A stretch of 64,000 nt of DNA, taken from an uncultured Leptolinea sp. (GTDB lineage Bacteria; Chloroflexota; Anaerolineae; Anaerolineales; Anaerolineaceae). Location: positions 186,001 to 250,000 of the forward strand of contig CAIKMQ010000003.1 of NCBI GenBank assembly GCA_903828565.1. Reading direction: 5' to 3'. Positions 1 through 8,681 of this stretch are shown here, in pieces (positions within the stretch are counted from its first letter, which is position 1; every line of letters begins with the position of its first letter). The notes below the pieces were generated by a model that was not told where the DNA came from, searched no databases, and was given only the letters and a program-made list of their open reading frames with translations. The position numbers and the translations under genes are program-made.

Positions 1-819
1 GCGGTAATCATGCGCTTCTTCCTTACCTCGCTGGGGAAAGGTGACCCCGGTATCTTCGTTCCAGCCGACCGTTTGCTGCTCCACCAATCCGCCGGAGAGC
101 AGGACTTCCTGCTGACGCTGCATTTCGTAGGTAATCGCGCGCTCCATGGAGCGAAAGCTGTTCAGATTCTTGATTTCAGTGCGAGTCCCCAATAATTGGC
201 TGCCGCGGGGGCGGAGGGATATATTGGCTTCGAACCGGATCTGGCCTTTTTCCATATCAGCGCTGCTTGCTTCAATGGCGCGTAATAATTGCTGTAGTTT
301 CACGGCATACGCGCGGGCTTCAGCCGGGTTGCACAGGTCCGGCTCAGAGACGATCTCTAACAAGGGTACACCGGCGCGGTTTAGATCTACCAGGCTGTAC
401 GCCTGCGGTTGTGTGATGTGGGTGAGTTTACCGGTATCTTCTTCCAGATGGACCCGCCGGATACGGATGACCTTCTCGCCCGCTACAGTACGGATGGTAA
501 ACTTACCATTGACCGCCAGCGGTGTTTCGTATTGCGAGATCTGGTAACCCTTGGGCAGGTCCGGGTAAAAATAATTCTTGCGGGCAAAAATACTGCGGGG
601 CAAAGGGGTACACCCGAGAGCCAGGGCTACCCGCAGTCCCAGTTCAACCGCCTGCCGATTGATCACCGGCAGGGTGCCGGGTAGCCCCAGGCAGACCGGG
701 CAGACCGCACTGTTCGGTTCACTTTTGGCGGGGTCGGTGACTGTGCAGGCGCAGAACATTTTGGTGCGCGTGCTGAGCTCCGCATGCACCTCCAGGCCGA
801 TGACCGCTTCGTAATCCAT
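1..819 (-). CDS. gatB: Asp/Glu-tRNA amidotransferase subunit B (5' part, runs off window)
   Basis: GatB is the tRNA-binding kinase subunit of GatCAB: it phosphorylates the side chain of Glu-tRNA(Gln) or Asp-tRNA(Asn) and takes ammonia from GatA. Only the first 273 residues are in the window; the family is about 475-500 aa. Visible signatures are the opening MDYEAVIGLEVHAEL, the paired cysteines FCACT and CPVCLGLPG expected of the GatB zinc site, and VPLLEIVSEPDL. The ATG lies 6 nt after the aminotransferase stop with no Shine-Dalgarno sequence, so translation is probably coupled. It is separated from gatCA by four genes but is co-directional with them. Confidence 0.95.
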   Translation of the reverse strand, partial: MDYEAVIGLEVHAELSTRTKMFCACTVTDPAKSEPNSAVCPVCLGLPGTLPVINRQAVELGLRVALALGCTPLPRSIFARKNYFYPDLPKGYQISQYETPLAVNGKFTIRTVAGEKVIRIRRVHLEEDTGKLTHITQPQAYSLVDLNRAGVPLLEIVSEPDLCNPAEARAYAVKLQQLLRAIEASSADMEKGQIRFEANISLRPRGSQLLGTRTEIKNLNSFRSMERAITYEMQRQQEVLLSGGLVEQQTVGWNEDTGVTFPQRGKEEAHDYR

Positions 820-825
820 CAGGAG

Positions 826-1989
826 TTATCCCACGCGGCGCATAAAGCGTTCTAGGCGCCGCAGTGCTTCCTCAATCTTTTCATAGGAGGTAGCGTAGGA
901 GCAACGGACAAAACCTTCTCCGCCAGTGCCGAAAGCGGAACCGGGCACCATTGCCACGTGTTCTTCATGAAGTAAACGCTCAGCAAAGGTCTCTTCATCC
1001 AGCCCGCTGAGGGTGATCTGTGGGAAGGCGTAGAAAGCCCCGCGTGGTTCAAAGGTCTTCAAGCCGAGGCTGTTCAATCCGCCGACGATCAACTGCCGGC
1101 GGCGGTCATACTCTGACACCATCTCGCGGACGAACGGCTCACCAGTCTTCAAAGCTTCCAGGGCGGCCAGCTGGCTCATGGTCGGTGCAGACATGACGGT
1201 GTATTGATGAATACGCAGCATGCCTTTGAGGATCTCTGCCGGTGCGGCAGCATAGCCGATACGCCAACCAGTCATGGCGTAAGCTTTTGAGAAGCCACCC
1301 AATAAAATGGTTCGCTCCTGCATGCCGGGGATGGAGGGGAAGCAGACGTGCTGGAAACCGTAAACCAGGCGGTCATAAATCTCGTCCGAGATCACCAGCA
1401 GGTCGTGCTTTTGAGCGACCTTCGCCAGCGCTTCCATGGTCTCGCGGGATGCTACAGCACCGGTCGGGTTGTTGGGATAGCCGAGGAAGAGTACTTTGGT
1501 TCGGGGTGTAATGGCAGCTTCAATATCTGCCGGTACCGGGGCAAAATTATTTTCCAGCCGACAGGGAACTTCCACTGCTTTCCCGCCCGCCAGTTCCACC
1601 TCTGCCTGGTAACTTACAAAGCAGGGTGTTGGAATGATTACCTCATCTCCCTGCTCCAGCACAGCATTAAAGACAAGGTAAAGGGCTTCAGAAACGCCAA
1701 CGGTGAGCATGATCTCTGTATCCGGGTTGTAGCTGACGCCGTACATCTTTTCTAGGTGCGCGGTGAGGGCCCGGCGCAGTTCGATAATCCCTGCGTTGGA
1801 GGTGTAATGTGTTTCCCCGTGTTGGATGGCTTGAATACCAGCAAGGCTGATCGGCTGCGGCGTAGTGAAATCTGGTTCGCCAATGCCAAGCGAGATGACA
1901 TCCTTCATGGTGGCTGCAATATCAAAGAATTTGCGGATGCCGGAAGGCTTTAGGTTGGTGACGCGCTGGTTCAAGAATGATTCTCGCAT
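826..1989 (-). CDS. Class I/II PLP-dependent aminotransferase
   Basis: A 387-aa fold-type I aminotransferase, probably acting on aspartate, aromatic amino acids or a similar alpha-amino acid. Motifs in order: YPNNPTG (about 171-177), SDEIYD with the PLP-ring Asp and Tyr (201-206), the Schiff-base lysine in GGFSKAYAMTGWR (Lys235), and a C-terminal GxGGEGFVRCSYA segment. Length is full for the family. A good ribosome site (GCAGGAGAAACCC before ATG) and a TGATATACT extended -10-like element upstream suggest its own promoter, with gatB downstream. The exact substrate cannot be read from the sequence. Confidence 0.92.
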   Translation of the reverse strand: MRESFLNQRVTNLKPSGIRKFFDIAATMKDVISLGIGEPDFTTPQPISLAGIQAIQHGETHYTSNAGIIELRRALTAHLEKMYGVSYNPDTEIMLTVGVSEALYLVFNAVLEQGDEVIIPTPCFVSYQAEVELAGGKAVEVPCRLENNFAPVPADIEAAITPRTKVLFLGYPNNPTGAVASRETMEALAKVAQKHDLLVISDEIYDRLVYGFQHVCFPSIPGMQERTILLGGFSKAYAMTGWRIGYAAAPAEILKGMLRIHQYTVMSAPTMSQLAALEALKTGEPFVREMVSEYDRRRQLIVGGLNSLGLKTFEPRGAFYAFPQITLSGLDEETFAERLLHEEHVAMVPGSAFGTGGEGFVRCSYATSYEKIEEALRRLERFMRRVG

Positions 1990-2046
1990 GGGTTTCTCCT
2001 GCTGTTGTTTGATCTACCGAGTATATCAAGATAATGACAGAATCCG

Positions 2047-3066
2047 TTAGGTTTTGTTGTTTTTATTCATTACCCTGGAATTATCGCCCAGATCTATCGT
2101 TCCGGCAAAATCCTCCACCAGAACATTACGGCCAATGAGCGAATTGGAGAGCGTAGACCGGCGGATGGTTGTACCAGCATCTACGATGCAGTCAGCCAGG
2201 CAGCTATCTTCCACGACGCAGCGGGCAGCCAGGGAGACATTCGGCCCGATGGTGCTGTTGCGCACGGTTGCCTGAGGGTGTATGGCAACCGGATGGATGA
2301 CTGTGACGCTGGCATCGAGGTTGGGCAGGTTCGGGTGGATGCGCTGCAGCAGATGGCTGTTGGTCTCTAACAGAGCCGGGGTGGTACCCGCATCCAGCCA
2401 GCTGCCGACTTCAATGGTTTTCATGCGGGCGCCGTTGCGGATGTAGATCGTGGTGGCATCTGTGAGGAAGTATTCTCCCTTGAACATGGCTCCACTGGCC
2501 AGCTGTTCTTCGATTGCCTGCAGCAGTTTTTCGCCCTGGCGGTAGTAGTACAGGCCGATGACCACGCGGTTATTATCCATCTCTGTAGGTTTTTCCACCA
2601 GGCGGGTGATGTATCCTGCGGTATCGACTTCGGCAACACCGAAGCGGCGCGGGTCTGGTACCGATTTTACCCAGGCGTACCCATCCACATCCTCGCGGCC
2701 GACCATGGAAAAATCGGTTTCAGCCAGGGTATCGGCGAAGACGACCATCACCGGGCCGTGCATGTATTCGCGAGCCAGCCAGAGAGCCTGAGATTGCCCC
2801 TGCATTTCCGGTTGGGTAACGTAGTGGGCTTTTACGCCGGGGTATTCCTTCGCCATGTATTCCGGTACCTGCTCACCCAGATAACCAATAATGAAGACCA
2901 GTTCGATGTTTTCAGGGTCAGGCAGAGTAGCAAAGCTATCCAACAAGTGGGCAAGAACGGTTTTTCCGGCAACTTGTACCAGCGGTTTCGGTTTGCTCCA
3001 TGTATGCGGACGCAGGCGCGTGCCTAGTCCAGCCATGGGAATGAGTATCTTCAAGGTATCCTTCAT
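2047..3066 (-). CDS. Sugar-phosphate nucleotidyltransferase
   Basis: A 339-aa protein of the glucose-1-phosphate thymidylyltransferase/uridylyltransferase type, transferring a nucleotide from an NTP to a sugar 1-phosphate. The N-terminus carries the pyrophosphorylase loop MAGLGTRLRPHTWSKPKPL (about 12-30). Further on are VVFADTLAETDF, EKPTEMDNN and GEYFLTDA. After residue about 250 a run of hexapeptide-like repeats (PVAIHPQATVRNSTIGPNV and on) suggests a left-handed beta-helix tail. It lies between chrA-like and aminotransferase genes, with no other cell-envelope sugar genes nearby, so the nucleotide sugar made is unknown. Confidence 0.88.
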   Translation of the reverse strand: MKDTLKILIPMAGLGTRLRPHTWSKPKPLVQVAGKTVLAHLLDSFATLPDPENIELVFIIGYLGEQVPEYMAKEYPGVKAHYVTQPEMQGQSQALWLAREYMHGPVMVVFADTLAETDFSMVGREDVDGYAWVKSVPDPRRFGVAEVDTAGYITRLVEKPTEMDNNRVVIGLYYYRQGEKLLQAIEEQLASGAMFKGEYFLTDATTIYIRNGARMKTIEVGSWLDAGTTPALLETNSHLLQRIHPNLPNLDASVTVIHPVAIHPQATVRNSTIGPNVSLAARCVVEDSCLADCIVDAGTTIRRSTLSNSLIGRNVLVEDFAGTIDLGDNSRVMNKNNKT

Positions 3067-3079
3067 TTAACCTCCTGTG

Positions 3080-3640
3080 TTATCTGTATACCAGCAAACC
3101 AAGCCCGGCAGCGCCGAGAATGACGAATACCGGGTTGACTTTTGTGAAGGTCAATAAAGCGAAAGCCGCCAGGGTGATCAGCGCTTTATCCCAGCTTGCG
3201 GTCAAAGCCGGCAGGATGGGCGTTTTACGCGCATTGAAGACAGTCAGAGCCATGTCATAGGCAGTCCATAACAGCAGGCCAACCACCACCGGGCGAACCG
3301 CCTTTAGCATGGATTGCACCCGCGGACTGTCTTTGATCCCAAAAAAGAAAATGACCATGACCATCATTAACACAGTCGTGGGTACGACTGTGCCGACCAC
3401 AGCAGCCACCGCGCCCCAAGCCCCAGCCAGCTTATAGCCAATGTATGCTGAGACCTGCGGAGCGATCGGCCCGGGCAGGGCATTCCCCACGGCCACTGCA
3501 TCTGCAAATTCAGCGGGTGTGGTCCAGTTGGCGGCAGTGACTTCGCGCTGCATGAGTGCCAGTGAGGCAGGCCCGCCGCCCCAGGAAAAGAAAGCTACGC
3601 GGGTGAAGAGCACGAAGATATCCCAGAGAAGTTTCATCAT
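3080..3640 (-). CDS. Half-size chromate (CHR) family transporter
   Basis: A 186-aa hydrophobic protein with the CHR-family N-terminal signature: FTRVAFFSWGGGPASLALM (about 12-30) and VGNALPGPIAPQVSAYIGY (about 50-68). About five to six membrane segments follow. Full-length ChrA is about 400 aa with two such halves. Short-chain CHR proteins usually occur as adjacent pairs, but only one half is encoded here; the neighbours are an unrelated peptidase and a nucleotidyltransferase. Chromate export is the family assignment and the true substrate is unproven. The ATG follows an AGGAGGAATG-type ribosome site. Confidence 0.85.
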   Translation of the reverse strand: MMKLLWDIFVLFTRVAFFSWGGGPASLALMQREVTAANWTTPAEFADAVAVGNALPGPIAPQVSAYIGYKLAGAWGAVAAVVGTVVPTTVLMMVMVIFFFGIKDSPRVQSMLKAVRPVVVGLLLWTAYDMALTVFNARKTPILPALTASWDKALITLAAFALLTFTKVNPVFVILGAAGLGLLVYR

Positions 3641-3645
3641 TCCTC

Positions 3646-5370
3646 CTAGGAGGCTGCCACATTCTCCAACCGGTTGATCTGACTCTCCATCAGGTCCACC
3701 GCGGATTGCAGCGTGCCGGCATCAAATGCCAGGCGCGCACCTGCTGCCTGAAAGAGTTCCGGCAGGGGGCGTGTTCCGGCCAGGGACAGTGCATGGCGAT
3801 AATCGGCAACTGCCTTTGCCTGATCTTTGAGCGCGTTGCCCCAGATCTGAACAGCTCCCAATTGGGCCAGCCCATATTCCACATAATAGAAGGGTACCTC
3901 GTGAATGTGCTGCTTGCGATGCCAACCGGTGACCTTGTACTTTTCGTAACCGGTCCAATCGTACCCTTGCATAAAGCGGTCCCATTGCTTACCCCATTCT
4001 GCATCACATTGATCCGGATCCATTGCATTCTCGGGGTTGGTGTATACCCAGTGCTGGAAGGCATCAACAACAGCCATGTAGGGCCAGAAAAGGAGTGATG
4101 TGAAGAGGTGTTCAGAAACCGCGCGTGCGGCTTCTGCCGGTGAGTAAAAACCACCCTGGCTGCGTTCCAGGTAGGGTGAGGCCAGCAGTTCCATGCCCAT
4201 GGACGCGACTTCAGCAATCTCCATAGTGTATGCCAGTTGCGGGTAGTACGGCAAGTTGGCTGATTCGAAGACATGGAAGGCATGCCCGCTCTCATGGATC
4301 AGCGTCTGGACATCATTGTGGGTTCCGACTGAATTACAGAAAACAAACGGCAACCTCACCAGGTTCATGCTCTGGCAGTAAGCGCCGCCGCCTTTGTTCT
4401 TGCGATTTGGCAGGTCTACCAAGCCACTCTCGATCATCCGGCTAAAATATCTGCCCAGGACAGGATCCACCCGGTCAAAAATGCGGCGCGTGACTTCCAC
4501 CTGTTCATCCACGGTCTTGAAAGGTGCCAGCGCGGGACGGTTAAGCGGGTCTACATAATTCTTCACGTCAATATCCCAGGGGCGGACGGTATCGATGCCC
4601 ATCTGCTCTCCGTGACGTTTCAGCAACCGTTTGACAGCCGGCACCACCACCTTTTCGATGGCTGCGTGAAAACTGAGGCAGTCTGCCGGTGTGTAGTCGA
4701 AACGGTAATACTGCTTCCAGCGGTAGGCGCGGTAATCCGGCTGGCCGGCATTCCTGGCGATCTCCATGCGCAGTTTCAGCGATTTGACCCACAGGTTGTT
4801 GATCGCATCCCGGTCTTCATAGATGCGGGCCATCTGGGCTTCCCAGGCGCGCTGGCGCGTAGCCCGGTCTGGCGAGATGAGGTGCGGCCCCAGTTGGGCT
4901 ATGGTGGTTTCTTTGCCTTCCCAGGTTACCGTCTGAGCGCCTACAATCTCATCATATTCGGTGGAATATTTGAACTCGGTCGCCAACAGCTCCAGGTTTT
5001 CAGCGCGGAATAGGGCGGCATCACTGCGGTAGTTGCGCAGCGGGATCTCAAATCCTTCCGGCTCCAGTTCGCTGCGGATCAGTTTGACTTTCAGGTTTTG
5101 CTCGCAATCCATGGCCTTGGGGTAGATATTATCAAGAAAGTAGGCATAGCCGGCTTTTGCCTGTTCGTCTACAGTGTTGACGGTCGTAGCAGTGTAGCGG
5201 CGGGAGTAGATCTCATCCACGCATTCAGATACACGGGACCAACGGGCAAGCCAGTCGGCCACATTTTCCGCGGTTAGTTCTTCAGTTTCCAGTGCCCGGT
5301 AACCGGGTTCGATGTCTTCCCATTTCCAGGAAAGCAGTTCCTCTGTGTTGGCGGGTAGTTTAAAGGCCAT
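3646..5370 (-). CDS. M3-family oligoendopeptidase (PepF-like)
   Basis: A 574-aa cytosolic zinc metallopeptidase cleaving oligopeptides. The zinc motif HESGH is at residues 359-363 (TLIHESGHAFHVFE), followed about 25 residues later by YTMEIAEVASMGME, which supplies the third ligand. The start at MAFKLPAN is preferred because GAGGAGA lies 10 nt upstream; a longer open frame to position 5457 would run deep into gatA without family similarity. The first 11 nt overlap the 3' end of gatA, so the two are translationally linked. Confidence 0.93.
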   Translation of the reverse strand: MAFKLPANTEELLSWKWEDIEPGYRALETEELTAENVADWLARWSRVSECVDEIYSRRYTATTVNTVDEQAKAGYAYFLDNIYPKAMDCEQNLKVKLIRSELEPEGFEIPLRNYRSDAALFRAENLELLATEFKYSTEYDEIVGAQTVTWEGKETTIAQLGPHLISPDRATRQRAWEAQMARIYEDRDAINNLWVKSLKLRMEIARNAGQPDYRAYRWKQYYRFDYTPADCLSFHAAIEKVVVPAVKRLLKRHGEQMGIDTVRPWDIDVKNYVDPLNRPALAPFKTVDEQVEVTRRIFDRVDPVLGRYFSRMIESGLVDLPNRKNKGGGAYCQSMNLVRLPFVFCNSVGTHNDVQTLIHESGHAFHVFESANLPYYPQLAYTMEIAEVASMGMELLASPYLERSQGGFYSPAEAARAVSEHLFTSLLFWPYMAVVDAFQHWVYTNPENAMDPDQCDAEWGKQWDRFMQGYDWTGYEKYKVTGWHRKQHIHEVPFYYVEYGLAQLGAVQIWGNALKDQAKAVADYRHALSLAGTRPLPELFQAAGARLAFDAGTLQSAVDLMESQINRLENVAAS

Positions 5371-6877
5371 GTTCTTTCGTCTCCTCGGGGATATTTGCAG
5401 CACCCGGCATTTGCCGGTGCCACAGGGTAACCTGCTGGTAAGCATGTGCCATGCCAAGCAGGGTATTCTCGGCGAATGCGTGTCCCATCAACTGGATGCC
5501 TACAGGTAAACGGTTGGAATCAAAACCGGCCGGGAAAGCAATGGCCGGGATGCCTGCCAGGTTGGCCGGAAGGGTGAAGATGTCTCCCAGGTACATGGAA
5601 AGCGGATCTTTGTTGCGTTCTCCCAGCAGGTAAGCCGTTGTCGGCGCGACCGGCGCAGCGATCACATCCACCTGCTGGAATGCCTGGTCAAAATCCCGAC
5701 GGATCAACCCGCGCGCTTTCTGGGCGCGGGCATAATAGGCGTCATAATATCCGGCAGAAAGCGCGTAAGTACCCAGCATAATCCGCCGTTTGACTTCAGG
5801 CCCGAAGCCGGCAGCGCGGCTGGACATGAACTGCTCGATGTAACCAGCGGCGGGTCGATTGATGCCATAACGCGTGCCATCGTAGCGTGCCAGGTTGGCA
5901 CTTGCCTCGGCAGGGGCCAGCAGGTAGTAGGCCGGCAGGGCGTATTCCGTATGGGGCAGGCTGACCGGCACGATCTCCGCGCCTAACTTTTCAAAGACAG
6001 CCAGGGCTGAGCGGATGGCGTTTTCTACTTCAGCCTGCATCCCCGGCAGGAAGTATTCTTGCGGCAGGCCAATCCGCAGGCCCTTCAGGCTGTTTTCCGC
6101 ATAAGGGGTAAAACCCGGTACAGGGATTTCATGAGAAGTGGAATCGCGCGGATCATGCCCGGCTATCGAAGCATAGATCAATGCCGCATCTTCTGCGCTG
6201 CGCGCCATGCAGCCTACAGAATCCAGGGAGGAGCCGTAAGCTACCAAGCCCCAGCGTGAAACCCGTCCGTAAGTTGGTTTCAACCCGGTGATTCCGCAGA
6301 AGGCTGCCGGCTGGCGCACGCTTCCACCGGTGTCGGTACCAAGAGCGCCAAACGCCATGCCAGCCGCAACCGCGGCTGCGCTGCCACCGCTGGAGCCGCC
6401 TGGTACGCGGGCCACGTCCCACGGGTTGCGGGTCGGCCCGAATGCGGAGTTCTCAGTGGTTGAACCCATGGCAAACTCATCGGTATTTGTTTTTCCGAGG
6501 ACCACCATGCCATCTGCCAGTAGTTTATCGACTGCGTGGGCGGTGAAGGGTGGAATGTAGGTTTCCAGCATGCGCGAGCCGCAGGTACAACGGACACCAG
6601 ATAGCGCCAACACGTCTTTTATGGCCAGCGGGATACCCAGCAGGGGGGATGTAGTTTCGGGGGTGATGCCCTTTCGCATCTGCTGGAGGAAGAAATCTGC
6701 CCGATTGGCGCGGAAGAAGGCCTCTTCAGTTGTCAGGGTAAGGAAAGCGTGCAGGCTGCCATCCAGAGATTCGATCTGCTCCAGACAGGCTTGTGTCAGA
6801 TCACGGCTGGAGATCTCTCCGCTACGCAGCAGGTGGGCAGCCCGGGAAATGCCTAACGAAAGCAGGCTGGAGCTCAT
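5360..6877 (-). CDS. gatA: Asp/Glu-tRNA amidotransferase subunit A
   Basis: Glutaminase subunit of GatCAB (505 aa, family-typical). It hydrolyses glutamine and channels ammonia to GatB. The amidase-signature triad is visible as Lys87 (LAIKDV), cis-Ser162 (GGSSGGSAAAVAAG) and nucleophile Ser186 (TDTGGSVRQPA); spacing matches the known GatA triad. The start overlaps the gatC stop by 4 nt (ATGA), a standard coupled arrangement. The M3 peptidase gene begins inside its last codons. Confidence 0.97.
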   Translation of the reverse strand: MSSSLLSLGISRAAHLLRSGEISSRDLTQACLEQIESLDGSLHAFLTLTTEEAFFRANRADFFLQQMRKGITPETTSPLLGIPLAIKDVLALSGVRCTCGSRMLETYIPPFTAHAVDKLLADGMVVLGKTNTDEFAMGSTTENSAFGPTRNPWDVARVPGGSSGGSAAAVAAGMAFGALGTDTGGSVRQPAAFCGITGLKPTYGRVSRWGLVAYGSSLDSVGCMARSAEDAALIYASIAGHDPRDSTSHEIPVPGFTPYAENSLKGLRIGLPQEYFLPGMQAEVENAIRSALAVFEKLGAEIVPVSLPHTEYALPAYYLLAPAEASANLARYDGTRYGINRPAAGYIEQFMSSRAAGFGPEVKRRIMLGTYALSAGYYDAYYARAQKARGLIRRDFDQAFQQVDVIAAPVAPTTAYLLGERNKDPLSMYLGDIFTLPANLAGIPAIAFPAGFDSNRLPVGIQLMGHAFAENTLLGMAHAYQQVTLWHRQMPGAANIPEETKEHGL

Positions 6878-7164
6878 ACGTCCAGCACCGGTGGAACTTT
6901 GAATTGCCGCCCTTCGGTACTGGCAGCATTTCCCAAGGATTGTTCAAGCGACAGGCTGCTGCCGGGAATGTCATCCCGCAGGGGAGCGTTATCTGGAAGG
7001 ATACCCGCTATTTCATCTGCTTGAGCCAGGTCCACCTGCGAAAGGCGGTCGGCATATTCCAGGATATCTGAAAGCTGGCTGCTGAAAAGGGTCAACTCAG
7101 CTTCGCTAAGTTGAAGCCGCGCCAAACGGGCGATATCTGAAATCTCTTTTTTCGTCAGGGGCAT
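6874..7164 (-). CDS. gatC: Asp/Glu-tRNA amidotransferase subunit C
   Basis: The 96-aa stabilising subunit that wraps around GatA and GatB. The family opening MPLTKKEISDIARLARLQLSEAE and the central DILEYADRLSQVD and later LPDNAPLRDDIPG segments are typical. It is the first gene of the minus-strand gat cluster. The ATG lies exactly 6 nt after a TATAAT box and has no Shine-Dalgarno sequence, so its mRNA is probably leaderless. Confidence 0.95.
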   Translation of the reverse strand: MPLTKKEISDIARLARLQLSEAELTLFSSQLSDILEYADRLSQVDLAQADEIAGILPDNAPLRDDIPGSSLSLEQSLGNAASTEGRQFKVPPVLDV

Positions 7165-7170
7165 ATCGCA

Positions 7171-7176
7171 ATTATA
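7171..7176 (-). promoter_or_regulatory. -10 box of gatC, leaderless-type
   Basis: TATAAT on the minus strand, separated from the gatC ATG by six bases (TGCGAT). This places the expected transcription start at or one base from the start codon. No convincing -35 was seen. Confidence 0.65.
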
Positions 7177-7233
7177 CCAATGGAACGAATGGCAGAGGGT
7201 GAGCCGTTTTGTTAGAAATCCGCAGGTGAGTGT

Positions 7234-8580
7234 CTACGGCAGCCAGTTCAGGTTATAAGCTCCAACCAAGATCAGCTGGCGGCTGCCTTCGGCCATGTCC
7301 ATTAACCAGAGGGACCTGCTCCCCGTATAGGATGCAGTGTTGAATTGCAGGTAGGCCAGGTAGCGGCTGTCCGGACTCCAGGCGAAGCCGGTATGATTTT
7401 GTACGGCGAGATGGGTCAATGGGCGGATGTTCGTGCCATCCGCATTCATAGCCCAGATCTGTCTCCCCGGGGTCCAGTTCTGCGCGTTGAGGAAGCGCCG
7501 CGCGAAGACCAATTGTTTGCCATCTGGTGAGTAAGCAGGCTGGACGTCTTCCATGCGGTTATCGCGGGTCAATTCTTCCTGCGTGCTGCTCGCAGGGAGA
7601 TATGTTAGAAGCTGGCTGTAATACCCCGGGGTGATGCCGGTGGCCTGGTTGTAACCGATATCCGGGGCTGTGTACTGGCTGCCATCCGCAGACCAGCTGC
7701 CGGGCTCACCGGTACCATTGGCAAAGCTGATGATGGTTTTGCTGGATGGCTGTTTGAATAGAAAGGCCAATGCTGTCTCATCATAGAAAGCCAACCATCC
7801 GCTGGTTGAAAACATAGGATCGCGGGTGATGTGCCCGGCTTCACCGAGTAGAGTTGGTACACCAGCATGCCCGTTCGTGATAATAGCTGACCAGAGGATG
7901 GCAGCACTGCCGGCAGCAGTCCGCCGATAAACGAGCAGTTTGCCATCGGGTGAGAGGCGCGGTTGAGTGCAGCTGGCGGTTCCGCAATCCAACAGGTCAA
8001 CGGTGGCTGCGGCATCCCGGTCATACAGGCGCAGGCGGGAACCCGTGGATGTCTTTTCACTGTAAAGTACCTGGTCGGAAGAAGTGATGGAGTAATCCAG
8101 GATGTTCGCGTCACCGGGGATCAGGCGAACGACATCCACACCGGCGGGGTCTACCATATACACATGGCTGCCGCTGGTGTCATCCATTTGAAATGCCAGC
8201 CAGGGGTGGCGTGTGGTGAATTGCCATTCCATGCCTTCTGTGAGCGGCAGCCCGGCGGCAGAACGAATGCCTGGTAGCAGGCGGACTGTGACGGCTACAT
8301 CCTGCTCCCAGGGAACGGATGGCGTGAAAATAAGTGTTTGGCCGATCATCTGATAAATGCCGGTCGTGTTCGGTTCCAGAGTCAGGGTGCGACTCAGGTC
8401 TTCCGCCTGCATGTCAGTGGAAAAAGTAATGGTGACAGGCGTTGTTCCCGGCAGGCCGGTCGTGCCATCTTCAGGGGAGACGGAGAGGATCCGCGGTCGC
8501 AGCATAAAATACGCTGTGCTGGCAGCAACCAGTGAAAGCAGCAAGATGGCAGGAATCGCGATGCGGAGAATGCGCTTCAT
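7234..8580 (-). CDS. Membrane-anchored protein with Ig-like and TolB-type beta-propeller domains
   Basis: A 448-aa exported protein. Residues about 7-27 form a signal anchor (ILRIAIPAILLLSLVAAST). Residues about 30-125 resemble the SbsA-type Ig-like domain (SPEDGTTGLPGTTPVTITF). The rest contains repeats of the WD40-like/TolB kind, such as LSPDGKLLVYRR, YSPDGKQLVFARR and WSPDSRYLAYLQF, forming a beta-propeller. This architecture is common in Chloroflexota extracellular proteins; the ligand is unknown. A TATAAT box lies 9 nt before the ATG, close to the leaderless pattern seen elsewhere in the window. Confidence 0.8.
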   Translation of the reverse strand: MKRILRIAIPAILLLSLVAASTAYFMLRPRILSVSPEDGTTGLPGTTPVTITFSTDMQAEDLSRTLTLEPNTTGIYQMIGQTLIFTPSVPWEQDVAVTVRLLPGIRSAAGLPLTEGMEWQFTTRHPWLAFQMDDTSGSHVYMVDPAGVDVVRLIPGDANILDYSITSSDQVLYSEKTSTGSRLRLYDRDAAATVDLLDCGTASCTQPRLSPDGKLLVYRRTAAGSAAILWSAIITNGHAGVPTLLGEAGHITRDPMFSTSGWLAFYDETALAFLFKQPSSKTIISFANGTGEPGSWSADGSQYTAPDIGYNQATGITPGYYSQLLTYLPASSTQEELTRDNRMEDVQPAYSPDGKQLVFARRFLNAQNWTPGRQIWAMNADGTNIRPLTHLAVQNHTGFAWSPDSRYLAYLQFNTASYTGSRSLWLMDMAEGSRQLILVGAYNLNWLP

Positions 8581-8632
8581 ATCATTCGTATTATACAGCG
8601 CCGTAACAGACGGGAGCAGCAGGCAATAAAAA

Positions 8633-8661
8633 ACACCTTCCAGAGATGGACCGAAAGGTGT
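8633..8661 (-). terminator. Rho-independent terminator after the hydroxylase-like gene
   Basis: On the minus strand ACACCTT pairs with AAGGTGT across a 15-nt loop and is followed by a T-rich tract (TTTTTAT). It lies just past the stop of the 8682-9311 gene. Confidence 0.7.
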
Positions 8662-8681
8662 CGGGTGGATGTTCTAAAGGA

